NCBI GenBank assembly: GCA_959347315.1
Contig: OY365808.1
Coordinates: 2,701,954 to 2,765,953, forward strand
Source of the DNA: Bimastos eiseni
Taxonomy: Eukaryota > Annelida > Clitellata > Crassiclitellata > Lumbricidae
Direction of reading: 5' to 3'
DNA: 64,000 nucleotides
Part shown: positions 10,058 through 21,459 of the stretch, one piece after another
Numbering within the stretch: the stretch's first letter is position 1
How the letters are laid out: each line of letters starts with the position of its first letter
Made by a program: the position numbers and the translations under genes
The notes under the pieces: model-generated
Databases searched by the model: none
What the model was told of the DNA's origin: nothing
Seen by the model: the letters and a program-made list of their open reading frames with translations, nothing else

Positions 10058-11900
10058 CGACCGCGCAGGTCGACGGGTACCCGGGTCTTCATTTCAGTAT
10101 TTTTTGACAGCCCTACCCTTGAGTAACCTGCCTACGTGTATGATGGCACTTATGTCACGTTATGCGTCGTATTAATATAGCTGCAGGGTGTTACATGTAG
10201 TACTAATCTACTGTTAGGCCTGGCGCGATTCACTTCAGTCATCCATCGGACATCATAGCTGTAATAAAGTTGCGCGTGTCACTCGGCGATAATGTATGAC
10301 TACAGTGACTGTACTCCAGAACATCGCATGACTTGCATTATTTTTCACAATCTGACGGTTTTCTATCTGGACAACTTCGACCCTTCGACATCGAACGCTT
10401 TACTTCCATCTGAACTGTAGGCCTATGTCGCCTAATTTCTATGACGGATACGTAATCGACTGTACTATATTAAGTATAACATTATTTATGACATTTTCAC
10501 CTCTGCCACAAGTAAGTAGGGTCAAAGCAAGTTTAAAGCAATGTAAAATAGAAATATTAAATTATTGCCTATATCTTCCTGGTTCGTCTAATCGTCTTTG
10601 AGTTTAACTCTGACACATCGAGCAATTATAACTAATAGGCTAGACGAGCGATGAAGGAGAGCGTTCAATCGATCACCTGAAACTGGAAGCCCTGGGCATA
10701 GCGCTCCATTTAGACACCTTTAAAACGTTTTCAAAAATATGTTATAGCGTGCGCTCTGTCATTTACATATAATTATCCGTTTTTTTTTAATTTACAAGCA
10801 AATTGTGATTAATTAGAATGGCGGCTATGCGATGGTTCCAGCCAACCATAACGCATTTGAACCAACCTCCAGTTCCTCGCCCGGATTTGGATTCGGCACC
10901 TGCTTGCCTTGACCCCATCTGACCTCTGCAATCCAAGCTCTCCCAGCAAACTGTTTTTGATGTAAACCAAGAATTGGCCTCATTCGGTCAAGACTGGACT
11001 CTGTCACCTGTTTGACACGTAAGTGCATCTGCACTCTAGGTCGTGTCTTGTTAGCAGATATGCTAGGATGACAGCGGTGCGTTAATTTTAGTCTGCGATG
11101 TCTATAGCAGTTGATCGAAGTAATGAGTAGATGCACATGCCTTGCAATTAGGTCACTATCATCAATTGCCAAAAACAGAAAAACTACCACGGTTATGCTG
11201 TGATCTTCCCATGACGTCCTTGGACAACCCAGTCTGACCAGACGCAGCTCACGTTAATTAAGTCGGGCATTGTTTCACTACCTTGACCGTATCTGGCCTG
11301 AGTCAAATCAGTCGTAATGTAGCACTACATCAGTGAAGACTATCGATAGGATGGTGACACTGGCGTCCAACCGGGAGCAACGTTCAGCATTTAATTCTCT
11401 CTGGAATTTGCACGCATTAATTTTTACCATTATTTTATTATAACGATTATTACAATACGATTCTCAATGCTATAAAAACATTAAAATATTGAGCTAGATC
11501 TTTGACCAACATTTATTTTCAAAGTTAACACTTTTATTATTTTAATAAACATTCAGATAGAGCAAATGGATAGTTCCTAGAACGCTAACGACAGAGAGGC
11601 CCCTTATCATTAAATCCCGGCAAATGTTGGGATTCGCTCCAAATCCTGTAATCGCTGAGAAATAATATCGGTTGCTATCGGCATTCGCTAATCCTCATGT
11701 CAACAATTTAGGCCTAGGGTATCGCTACCTCTTAAAAATTCCTGCGACGCCCATTAAGGACGAACAGCAGACGGCGGAATGAAGGTCCTCAGCTGTTCTT
11801 ATGTATTGAGGCTAAGGTAAAAACGAAACTCGTAAAAGTTCGACAAATGGAGTGTCCATCGTCGACCTTCTCTTTACATAAGCTTCTAACTGCAGTGGTG
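10058..11900. other. Intergenic, no gene recognised
   Basis: An open frame of about 120 codons on the minus strand (10825-11190) matches no family I know and has no clear splice context. The rest is AT-rich with no repeat I could pair elsewhere. Confidence 0.45.
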
Positions 11901-11904
11901 TTGT

Positions 11905-12000
11905 TTCAACTGGCGATTAGGTATTCTGCGTTCACCGGGCTAATGATTAGAGTCGCTCTTCTTTTTTATCAAAGCCTTGGACTGGCATCGCCAGAAGCCG
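11905..12000 (+). repeat. Rep-A dispersed repeat, copy 4 (diverged)
   Basis: It shows GAGTCGCTCTTCTTTTTTAT, then AAAGCCTTGGACTGGCATCGCCAG. The hairpin CTGGCATCGCCAG is perfect here, with a three-base loop, although the rest is diverged. Confidence 0.5.
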
Positions 12001-12595
12001 ATCTGCCTCTCCCTTTGTAGTGACAACAGTGTCCCTATCATGTCCCTCCACCGCGTAATGCTTCAAAGCCCCTGCCTCTTATTCCCAGCTCAGCAACCGC
12101 TGAGTCGTCGGTCTTCGCTCCGACCCACTTTCTTAAGTAGATCCGCCGACCGACGCCGTCCCACTGTTCGCTTAGGTCGGCAGCGCATCGTTAAGGCGAC
12201 CCGCGTGCAGGCGCCCTGTGCCGTTGCCCCTCGCTATCTAAGCCGGTTTAATCCGCGCGGGTCGAGCCGACGGGGCGACAAAGACGAACGGACGGTGAGA
12301 GCGATTGATGGACGGCTGTGACAGGTGGTTAAATTGGGTCGGGAATCGACGTGGGAGATTCCTTCCGGAAGACGTCGGAAGAGAAGGCATCTTCCTCGGA
12401 CGAAAGCATCTTTCTCTTCCGGCGTAGGTTAACTACGGCGACCGTCTGCAAAGGACTCCATCAAACGAATTAAGTCTCGTCAATGGCCAACCGATCGTCG
12501 ATTCACCGGATGATTATATTGTATTGTACGTGTCCATCTGTCATCGCCTGCTTGAATAAATAAGGAGGACGCTCCACCGCTGCCCTACATGTGGT
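12000..12595. other. Locally GC-rich intergenic stretch
   Basis: 12050-12330 is more GC-rich than its surroundings and open on the plus strand, but the translation is arginine- and serine-rich and unrecognised. I do not call a gene. Confidence 0.35.
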
Positions 12596-12596
12596 A

Positions 12597-12655
12597 GTGC
12601 TAGTCACAAGCCTGGAGAAAGTAGGAGGGCGACGCTAGTCATCTTTGCTATGACG
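12597..12655 (-). repeat. Rep-A dispersed repeat, copy 5
   Basis: On the minus strand it reads ACTAGCGTCGCCCTCCTACT, then CCAGGCTTGTGACTAGCAC. Truncated at the left end. Confidence 0.6.
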
Positions 12656-12924
12656 AGTTTTCGCTAAACATCGCCAACACAAAGACAACGAAAGAACGAT
12701 CGATCGGCTGGAGGATCTGATAAATGATCATGAGAGGAGGAGGATCAAATGAGAGATGATGATCAGAGGGAAGATCAGAAGGAGAATAAGAGGGTGAGGG
12801 TGATTAGGAAGAGAGCGCTGTTCACCGTTAATCACAGCCGTAACTCACAAATACCTTTAAAATTAACATTTATAACAATCTCCAAGGTCGTTTTACGATT
12901 GACAGTTGTGACTACAATTGCAGG

Positions 12925-12995
12925 CAGTGCCAGTCCAAAGCCTGGATTAAGAAGGAAGGATGCCAATGCGATTCATCTTCGCTACAACGCGGTGT
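12925..12995 (-). repeat. Rep-A dispersed repeat, copy 6
   Basis: On the minus strand: CCTTCCTTCTTAATCCAGGC, then TTTGGACTGGCACTGCC. The core GTCGCC word is altered. Confidence 0.6.
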
Positions 12996-12999
12996 TCAG

Positions 13000-15355
13000 A
13001 CCCGGATCTAGGCGTAGGGGCGGCACTTTTATTGAATTTAATTAAATAAATATGCATAGCGTGGAAAAATAATATTTTCTTAGACCACAATATTCTAAAT
13101 TATTTCCAAATAGCCTACAAATATTTTTTTCGATGAAATATATTTTCTCTTTTCAATAAATTATTATAGTTCATCTGCATCTTCTTCTTTTTAACATGCT
13201 CAACAAAAATCTTTATATTCGATTTCGATTCACTTTTCATCAATTAAGTTCAACTTCCTGTTATGAGCGCCTTGTTTATCAATATCTGTTAAAAACTTAA
13301 AGTTTTAAATTGAATAGAAATAGGATATTTATACTGGAGAATTATTCAAGCAATGCAAGGACCTGGAATCAGCGCTTACGTCGTCCAATGTTGGCCAATC
13401 CGATGTGAGTGCCATGTGAACACTCTGAAGGAATAATAGCCTAGACAGATATCTCAACATGGCAAGTTGTGATACACGAAGTGTGCTTGAATGCCTGTGC
13501 AAATGTAACCTTGTTGAACTATTCCATAATCTCTTCGTAGCACTTCGAATACTGCTAACGTTGCCTATCACATTTGCTAGCGCTAAACGAAGTTTTTCAA
13601 AGTTGAAGCTCATCAAAATTAATCCTATCTGAGGTCACAAATGTCGCAGGATCGTTTTTAGTTGGTTTAGCCACGATTTCGATCGAGAAGGAAATTGCAG
13701 ATCAACTTATTATGGCAGAGCTAATTCGGGAGTTTGCAGCATTGCAAAGCCGAATAGTGAATTATAAATAAATAATGTGTCATTTGATTGAAAAAAACTA
13801 TAAAACATTTCTGCAATTTCTGTTTCTAGTTCTTCTGTGTCAGACTACGTGCTCAATAAAATATTTTCATATTTAGAATTTCAATTTAGCCTACACGGCT
13901 TAGTATATTTATCAAGTTAATGGTGTCTTGTTCGTATTGCATTTTTTTGTGGGGTGGCGGGACGACAACATTACATTCCGCCCACTTATGAAAAATCCAT
14001 ATAACCGGGTTTGGCGGTGTCACTAGAAGAAAAAGTATATTATTATTATTATCATTGCTTTGTCGATGGTCCTGAATATTACTGCAGACCGATCTAATAA
14101 TTGTCAAGTCCGATGCAGTCGCGTTAAGGTGAGGAGAATCTAGGATCACTTCCGTTATTAAAACAGATACTACACGGAAAAACAGAGATACACACGAAGA
14201 CACTAGAGCGACACCATAGGCTGACATGAAGACAGACAGGCAAGCAGGCAGGCAGGCACCAATATGCTGAAGATAATTCCCAATTACAGTATAGAGACTT
14301 TTGTCTGCGAATTCGCCACTGACTTCGGTTTTAATTGCTAGATCCATGGGGTGCGAGCTTTTTACCCCATGGGTAAATGTAGTGTAGGCCTATACACAGT
14401 CATACTGCAGTATCCTTAGATTTCTTACATAAATGGATAAAATGATGAGACCTGTGATGCATTGAGTATAATACAGGTCAGTTTTGCCTACAGCTTCAGT
14501 TTCAGTTATTATTTGTTTTACATCCTCCGTGCTTTCATCATTGAAACTTTAGTTAGCATCATAGCCAAGTTTTAATTTAGCCTTGTTTTTAGTTGATAGA
14601 AACTGAGACTTTCTTGAGACAGTTTCAGTTCCTCGAGTTTTAATGTAAATTCCGGTTTCAATTGCTCGTTCAGGGATACAAAGTCGTCAACAATGTACAT
14701 CTAATTGCTGTAAATAGTTAATAGAATCACATTGTTCTCTTAAAGTAGACCTATGACAACATGCCATGTATCGCAAATTATCATGCTCCTTTATTGATTA
14801 CCAGGCCGCTTATAAAACGCGGATTGGATATCACGTGATTTATGTTCAATCCGCTGACAATATTTTGCAAGATATTGAATATCCTATCTGTATTCGCTGT
14901 GTGTTTTCATTTAGGTTCTCATTTCATATTTTGGTCATTGTTCGCTTCCACAGTTTTATTTTCAATCATCCATTTTTGTCTCAGTTTTGATTTCGCTTGT
15001 TTTAGTTTTAGTTTCAGTTATCAACTCTTTGTTTTCGTAAACGAATGCGCTGGTCTTATTTTTGGCCAGCGAGAACAAACCAAGAGTATTGGCCTCAACC
15101 TACATGTATACCCAAAAGTTCAGTAAATGTGTTTTAGGAATTTGGGATATAGAGCAAGTCGCTCACTCACGATTACACAGTTGTATTGTATTTCACATTC
15201 TATCAGACTTTTATACGAAAGTCTATTAGACTATGCAAACGATGCAACACATCTGTAGTTTGACATTGTAATCTTTGAAAAAACAGACAGATCGGCAGAG
15301 ATAAAACAAGTCTCAGAGACCGAGACTAAAAAGTGAGACCGGTTGCTATAGGCTG
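13000..15355. other. Intergenic, AT-rich, no gene recognised
   Basis: 13040-13330 is strongly AT-rich. Short (ATT)n and (GGCA)n runs lie near 14035 and 14240. Several unlinked open frames have no recognisable domain and no convincing splice borders. Confidence 0.45.
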
Positions 15356-15357
15356 TC

Positions 15358-15455
15358 TGTAGTTGCAGTTTACCGACACTGTGTGATACCTGTAACAAAG
15401 ATCATTAGCGTCGCCCTTCTCCTTTATCCAGACTTGGGACTGGCACTGTCAGAGT
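15358..15455 (+). repeat. Rep-A dispersed repeat, copy 7 (well preserved)
   Basis: This is one of the most complete copies. It has GTAGTTGCAGTTTACCGACA, CTGTGTGATA, AAAGATCATTAGCGTCGCCC, and CAGACTTGGGACTGGCACTG followed by TCAGAGTT. It is useful as the family reference. Confidence 0.8.
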
Positions 15456-15599
15456 TTAAGTTCTATTTTCTATTTTAGACGCCTTTTGAGTATGCGTTGA
15501 AAATGCGAGCTGTAAGAGAAGTATTACACGCATTACACATAAACTTAGAATACATTAACTCTGGTCTGAGACATGGAACACATGACCGGATACCCGAAG

Positions 15600-15960
15600 A
15601 TTAATTCTTCTTCTTCTGTCTCTCTGTCTCTTACGCAGGTTCAACTGTTGGACGTCGCCACTACTCTCGCTCTTAGGCCTCTTCTTTAAGCTTTCCATAT
15701 CCGCCTGTCATCATCCAATCCGGCATCATCTGTCTTAGACTTCCACTTGTCCGCCTTCCCTTCATTTTATTTCTTCAATGACCGTTCTTGGTATAGTGAG
15801 TCCCTCTCTTCTCAACGTCTGCCCAATCCATTTCATTTATCTGTATACTGCGTGTATTATCTTCCAGTCTCTCAATCAATTCTTCATTTGCTTTGTGTTC
15901 CGTTCACCACGCCTTCCAATCCTCCATTATATCAGAAAGGACGAGCACTAGACGGATAGG
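15600..15960 (-). pseudogene. Possible LINE C-terminal remnant
   Basis: Reversed, the segment reads frame-broken peptides such as EMDWADVEKRG and EEAxEREWRRPT (x = stop). These recall the end of RTE-type LINE proteins, where a W..A...A.DR..WR motif is common. There are several stops. This is a weak call; unrelated low-complexity sequence is possible. Confidence 0.3.
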
Positions 15961-16130
15961 ATCAGAGGGAAGGAAGGTAGACCAGAGCGAGGAATGAGCG
16001 TAAGGCAGAAGACGCCATAATTATTTGTTTCCTTGGTAATTTTCCATTATTTCCTCGAGTTTCATATTATGTTGTCATGACTCGTGCGTCGTTGTTGGCA
16101 ACTTGGCATGCATATCATATCAGTAATGTT

Positions 16131-16330
16131 CAGGGTCGTACCGAGGGAGGGGCCAGCGGGGTCTAGGCCCAGGGCGCAAATGTGGAAAGGGCGAAAATTT
16201 CAGGATGGAATAACTTATTATTCCATAAAGTGCATTATTTTCAAAATGTGGGGGCGCCAAATTGATGCTGTGGCACAGGTCGCAATTAGCTGCTAGGCAC
16301 AGGGCGCAATTATAGATCGGTACGGCCCTG
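16131..16330. mobile_element. hAT-type MITE, copy 1
   Basis: A 200-bp element starting CAGGGTCGTACCGAG and ending CGGTACGGCCCTG, so the ends are inverted repeats of about 13 bp with one mismatch. It is flanked by 8-bp near-duplicates GTAATGTT (16123-16130) and ATAATTTT (16331-16338), 6 of 8 identical. A clear homologue lies at 61818-62036. An 8-bp target duplication and CAGGG ends are typical of the hAT superfamily. There is no coding capacity. Confidence 0.8.
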
Positions 16331-17016
16331 ATAATTTTATTCTTACAATATCAGCTTGTTCTGCTGATATTTTGAACTCAATCATCCTGCTTCCCTATCT
16401 TTCAATCCTCACCATTGACCTGGCAAACTTCCCCAGTTGTATTTTCCTCCATTTATTACTTTCCCATTACTAGTCAAGACACCCTCCTCCTTCTTTCATC
16501 TCTCTGTCGCCCCAGCACATTAAGATTTTATTTCTTCATTCTCCACTATATCGCTTGCGAGCTTTTCATGTCTTAGGAATGTGCGTATATTCTACGTCCC
16601 TTTTAGAATCTTATTTTTCTTATCACCTAGTTGATTTTGAAGAGGTTTAGCTGGATGACTGCCGAGGCGGCCGCACTTCCCTCCGCATAAATCGATTCTC
16701 CTCGGTATAAACGTTGAATCGTTGGCGTCGCTGAGTCTATTCTTGAGTGACTTCGTTTTATAAAATGGACTTTGTTCCCAAATAATCGACTCTATCGCTC
16801 TTCAAAATTAACCTTAGAAATATTTTTTCAAGGTTTATTTAGACTTTTCTGTTGTAACATGTGTCTTTGTGCAAGATTCATTTGTTTAGGCTGGGGCGCG
16901 TTATAAATGATAGTTTAATATAAAAAAAATAATAGTCATAATACAACGTTTCAATGCAGTGGCATTCAGGGGCTCTTTTATTCAGCTCGATGGGGACGAA
17001 AACCTATAACAGTTAT

Positions 17017-17083
17017 AATAATAATAATAATTATTATTATTATTATTATTATTGTTATTTTTATTATTATTATTATTATTATC
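17017..17083. repeat. (AAT)n/(ATT)n microsatellite with self-complementary halves
   Basis: An AAT run is followed directly by an ATT run, so the two halves can pair. A second short (ATT)n run lies at 17177-17198. Confidence 0.95.
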
Positions 17084-17289
17084 ATCGTCTGGAGTGTCAT
17101 TCTGGGATGAAAGAAAAATGCCATTTAAAGCCACAAGATTATAGCGCTGGATGCAAATTGACAAATGTTCACCTTTTTATTATTATTATTATTATTATGT
17201 CACATATAGTGTTATTCATCATTGGCATTGCCAACGGATCTGTCATCAGGCTATCTGGGTCGCCGCTTGTCAGTGGATTGTAATCTTGA

Positions 17290-18090
17290 CATAGTGCCCT
17301 GAAAAGCCACCGCATTGAAACGTTGGGTCAATGCCGACAAGTTCTGGAAAAGGAAGTTTGTCTCTCGGGTGTCACCAGTAGTTGTCGAAAGTCGGCGTCC
17401 AGTCTCAGACAGAAAGGCGAGGCCCTCACTATTGAGGGGACCGAAGGTTTCTATAGCGATTGGAACAATCTGCTGAGAGAAGGACTGTCAACCATTTTAA
17501 ATGTGGACCTTGACGATGACCGCTGGCTCCAGGCTTCTTTGCCGGTGAGAGATGGTGGTCTGGGAGTTCGCTGTGCATCTACGCTGGCACTTTCTGCCTT
17601 TCTGGCTTCTGCTGCTAGTACAAGCGAACTCCAGGCATGCATCCTACCAACAGAGTCTGCTGAGGAACCATATGAACTTGCGAGTTCAGCACTCAACGCT
17701 TGGAAGACCCTGACAGATGCAGAACCACCAACAGGAGCAGCAAGTTATCGCCAGAAAGAATGGGACCTCCGATTCACAGACAAGGCATGGAAAGGTCTGC
17801 TGGAGTCCAATAACAATCCATGCGACCGTGCTCGCCTGCTGGCCTCACGAGCACCTCATTCTGGAGACTGGATGCTAGCGCCCCCTGTGACTGCCCTAGG
17901 CCTGCGCCTCTCAAACGAGGATGTACGACTGGCAGCCGGGTTGAGGCTAGGAACGACGCTCTGCGAGCCACATTTGTGTCACCAATGTCAAGAGAGCGTC
18001 GACGCAAAAGGGCTTCATGGACTAATTTGTAGAAGAGGCAGCGGAAAACATCGGAGAAGATCCAGAAGGACGGACGATGGAACACGAACG
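17290..18090 (+). pseudogene. LINE reverse-transcriptase C-terminal fragment with zinc knuckle
   Basis: The open frame carries LQASLPVRDGGLGVRCA, then LALSAFLASAAST, then a cysteine/histidine stretch LCHQCQESVDAKGLHGLICR (CX2C...H...C). This order, thumb-like region then C-terminal zinc motif, is typical of the carboxy end of several non-LTR retrotransposon polyproteins. The RT core is absent upstream, so the copy is 5'-truncated. The frame ends at 18102 in the left arm of an inverted repeat. The LINE clade is not assigned. Confidence 0.65.
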
Positions 18091-18297
18091 GCTGTTTCCT
18101 GATTGACATTGAAATTGTGCCTAGAACCAGCGCTATTGTTCTCCAGGCGACAAAATGATGACGCTTAATTATTTCCATTCTGGATACATCATCGTGAAAA
18201 GAAATAATTAAGATCTATCATATTGTCGCCTGGAGAACAATAGCGCTGGTTCTATGCACAATTTCACGCTGAATGTCAATCAAGAAATAGACACCCG
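18087..18297. repeat. Large inverted repeat (arms of about 90 bp)
   Basis: The left arm runs to 18175 and the right arm starts at 18201, with a spacer of 25 bp. Examples of paired segments: CTTAATTATTTC (18164-18175) with GAAATAATTAAG (18201-18212), and CCAGCGCTATTGTTCTCCAG with its exact reverse complement on the right. Arms match with few changes: a two-base-type substitution, a 3-bp insertion in the right arm and a diverged stretch beside the loop. Read outward-in, each arm encodes FLIDI...EIV.RTSAIVLQAT. The left arm overlaps the end of the LINE fragment. Confidence 0.85.
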
Positions 18298-18299
18298 TA

Positions 18300-19385
18300 C
18301 ATGTGTGTATGCACCAGGTATAAATATAGTTGAAGATATGGTTTCGATGATCAAACATCGTAGGGAAATAATCTGAGATTAAAAACTCCATGGTGCAGAA
18401 GCGTCTATTGGTACATTTAGGGATCGCTTCAGCTTGAGACACAAGATGCTTCCATTGGTCAATTGCATACGCGCTTGAAGATCCTTCTGACCGGTTGTGG
18501 CCTTGCGAAGCTAAGTTCATTGTACCTGTAATGATTATAACTAGATTTTAGTCCATTTTCTTGAAGAGGCGTTATAAAAATATGCAGTTGCAAAATGCAG
18601 ATTGGAGCTCATTTTTGAACACTTTGTATCTGATGACGAGACAGAAAATTTGAATTTGCTGTTATATTTCCGGGCCTCCAGCGTAGATTAACAGACATCA
18701 TCAGAATAGGACAAAGTTACTTTTAAGGTCTTTGTTCGTGCAAAATTATTTTAGAAATTATGCCCCCAATTTTCAAAACCTTATTGCACCTCTGATAGAG
18801 AGCAAGATGCTGTAGCCGCCTAGAAGTTTGTGAGCTGCATTTTGCCAAACGAATTGTTCAAAATAAATTATGCTGACGTAAACAGTTTTCGTTGCCATAA
18901 CATGTCGGTAAAATCTGAATCCATCCATCCGTGCAAATCTAAATTGGACACAACTGTAGAATTAAGTATGATAAATGACGGTCCTGCATGCAGAGAAGAT
19001 TTAATGAAAATTGAAAGGAAAAGCAATTATCGGCGTTCAATGGGAATTATCGTGCAGTGTTGACCACTGTCTCGTGCTTCTTGAAGTTGTTAAGCAGAGA
19101 TTGGATGAGTGACAAAACGTAAGCCATACATGTAGGACTATATTGAATTCATCTGTTACGAAGCATTATAATTATTTTCATCTGTTAGACAGCCGCATAA
19201 AGCATGTCATATATATTATTAAATAAAATTTAATTTATTTTTTATCTGGAGCCGAAGGCCCGTAGGTGTACATTTTGCACATTCGACCCCTATTGTTCTA
19301 TTCAGTCTCCATGCTCTTCGGTCGTGGCCGGTGTGTTATCATGATGCGTATTGGATTTCTATCGTCCTTTTACTTCATCGTCGGG
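18300..19385. other. Intergenic, no gene recognised
   Basis: The minus-strand frame 18218-18520 is open through the right arm of the inverted repeat but is unrecognised. A reversed Rep-B-like trace (GTTGCCATAACATGTCGGTA) is near 18890. Confidence 0.4.
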
Positions 19386-19386
<1 letters not shown>

Positions 19387-19452
<66 letters not shown>

Positions 19453-19455
19453 GTC

Positions 19456-19531
<76 letters not shown>
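19387..19531. repeat. (CT)n / (TCTG)n microsatellite
   Basis: Pure TC run, then mixed TCTG/TCTC, then TC again, about 145 bp of all-pyrimidine or nearly so on the plus strand. Confidence 0.97.
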
Positions 19532-19534
<3 letters not shown>

Positions 19535-19839
19535 GCCATTCCATGCACATTTTGACCATGCACTGAAGCGGACACAGCCATCTGGCTTTACAGGACTTAA
19601 ATACTTAAATTGACTACGCAGATTAAGACAATCGGTCATCGATTACACGCTCCTGCAAAGAATGAAACAATGATCCACGGAGATGTTTAGTCCTAGAGTT
19701 GATGGATCTTTTGGCCGAGACAATCGCGACCCAATAACTGATCAAGAATTTCATCAAACGTCAATCGCCCATTGAACAGCTTATGGTCTGTCTACATTTG
19801 ACACATAAACAGATTCAAAAGAACCACTGTTCGCTTTCT

Positions 19840-19925
19840 GACAGTGCCAGTCCAAAGCCTGGATAAAGGAGGAGGGCGACGCTAATTGTAATTGTAATCA
19901 AACAGTTTCGTTAAACTGCAACAAC
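19840..19925 (-). repeat. Rep-A dispersed repeat, copy 8 (well preserved)
   Basis: On the minus strand: GTTGCAGTTTAACGAAACTG, then TTAGCGTCGCCCTCCTCC, then CAGGCTTTGGACTGGCACTG and TCAG. Forms a pair with copy 9 about 120 bp away. Confidence 0.8.
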
Positions 19926-19964
19926 CGCTTGCATATAAAATGAATCTGAGCTGATTGCACCTTG

Positions 19965-20055
19965 ACAGTAATAGGCTACAAGTCCCACGCCTGGATAACG
20001 GAGGGGGTGACGTTTATGATCTCTGTAATCAAACGGTGCCGTTTAGCTGAAACTT
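19965..20055 (-). repeat. Rep-A dispersed repeat, copy 9
   Basis: On the minus strand: CTAAACGGCACCGTTTGATT, then AACGTCACCCCCTCCGTTAT, then CCAGGCGTGGGACTTG. Same orientation as copy 8. Confidence 0.7.
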
Positions 20056-20624
20056 AGAAAACAATATTGTTTATATTCATTACACACTTCTTTTATGTGT
20101 GACATTTGCCAGATAAGTGTTGGCTGAAGAGGCCCGAATATTAATTAATCAGTGCACGCTATATATTTTCTACAATCTTGTGCGCGACAACTCAACACCA
20201 GATGGCGTTCAATAAATGATATGAATACTCGCCGACTTTTACGTAAGACACCTGTGACACGCATGCGATCGGTTCTACATAAGTCGAGCCGGTTGGTTAT
20301 GTTCATCTTATTACGCCAACAACTTTCTATCAATCAATTTGGTATATCGCCTTGTCGAGAAATCTGCTCAGAGGCTCTCCCGGTCCAACTTCGACTAAAT
20401 TTGACAGATTTCAGAGTGAAATAAAATTTGGGTAGAGTGTTCTTAGGGAAGAGCCGACTATCTAATGGGAGGACATTCCAAGCAGTCATCACACAGCCAA
20501 AAAAGCACGATGCTGCATCATAGAGGTCCGAGAGAAAGAGTCGAAAAGATGATCCTGCGAGGCAGTGTCATTAAACAGGTACAATACTACGCAAAACAGC
20601 TGTACGAACTGTGCATTTCATATA

Positions 20625-20690
20625 ATCCCGGATAAAGGAAGGCAACGGTAGTTATTTTCGTTGTGAAACTGCTACAGCTGTTCATAATAA
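20625..20690 (-). repeat. Rep-A-like fragment, copy 10
   Basis: On the minus strand: GTAGCAGTTTCACAACGAAA, then ACCGTTGCCTTCCTTTATCC. Truncated before the GGGACTGGCA block. Confidence 0.4.
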
Positions 20691-21459
20691 TAACACACCT
20701 TTTTAGGTGAGATATTTGCTGTATAATATTGGAAGAAATGGTCTGCATATACAATACATAAAATCACCTCATGTGCGTTGTGCCTAAGTAACGTTGAGAA
20801 GCGGGCCTATTCAAGTTCCCGCTAACGTCAACTACTATTTGTTGCCAATAGATGTCTTTAAACTTTGCATCGTCAGCACTTCAACTAGCATCAACAGGAC
20901 AACAGAGCTCCTCAAGGTAAGTAGGCGCAGTTAGGGGCGGAGACATAGGAGAACAGGATAGAATGGTCCCCTCCGAAATTTCAGGTGGAGGGAATGGAGC
21001 TTTTTATATTCCCTCAATATTTCATAAATATTGATACTTTTCTGTTTCTGTTATTTCTGTTTCTGTTTATTTCTGTATATTTCAGTTTTTTCCACTGTTC
21101 ATCCTTTTTTGTTGTTTCCATGTTTTGGAATTGAAATTTCCATCCAGCGTGTCTCCCTAATCCAAACTGTTTCCGACCTGTCCCATTCAAACCTTGGACC
21201 AAGTCACCGCTTATCCAAGGCTGCAGCGCCACAGAGACAGAGCCAGACTAGGTAAGAAATCCAATATTACGAATACAATGTAGGCTTATATTCACGTAGG
21301 TCTACACCAAGAAAATGCCGCGGAGAGGTCTGTGATCTAACACTAATTAAGTAGTTCCTGAGGGAGGATGCTTAGCGCTGTGTCTTAATCAGAGCAATCA
21401 ATGTCGCCCCCTCGCGGCGGTTTATGAAACAAAGATTGAACGAGAGGCGATTAATAACG

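Noticed and set aside
10058..10086. Cloning-vector polylinker (SalI, KpnI and SmaI sites close together)
   Set aside because: The order and flanks do not match a standard polylinker and normal genomic sequence continues on both sides. Chance is enough.
10825..11190. Hypothetical 121-codon minus-strand gene
   Set aside because: No recognisable domain, no splice signals, no codon-use contrast with its flanks.
11977..12321. Hypothetical GC-richer frame rich in arginine and serine
   Set aside because: Starts inside a Rep-A copy and has no recognisable similarity.
19266..19639. Overlapping open frames in the CT repeat
   Set aside because: Artefact of (CT)n and (TCTG)n sequence.
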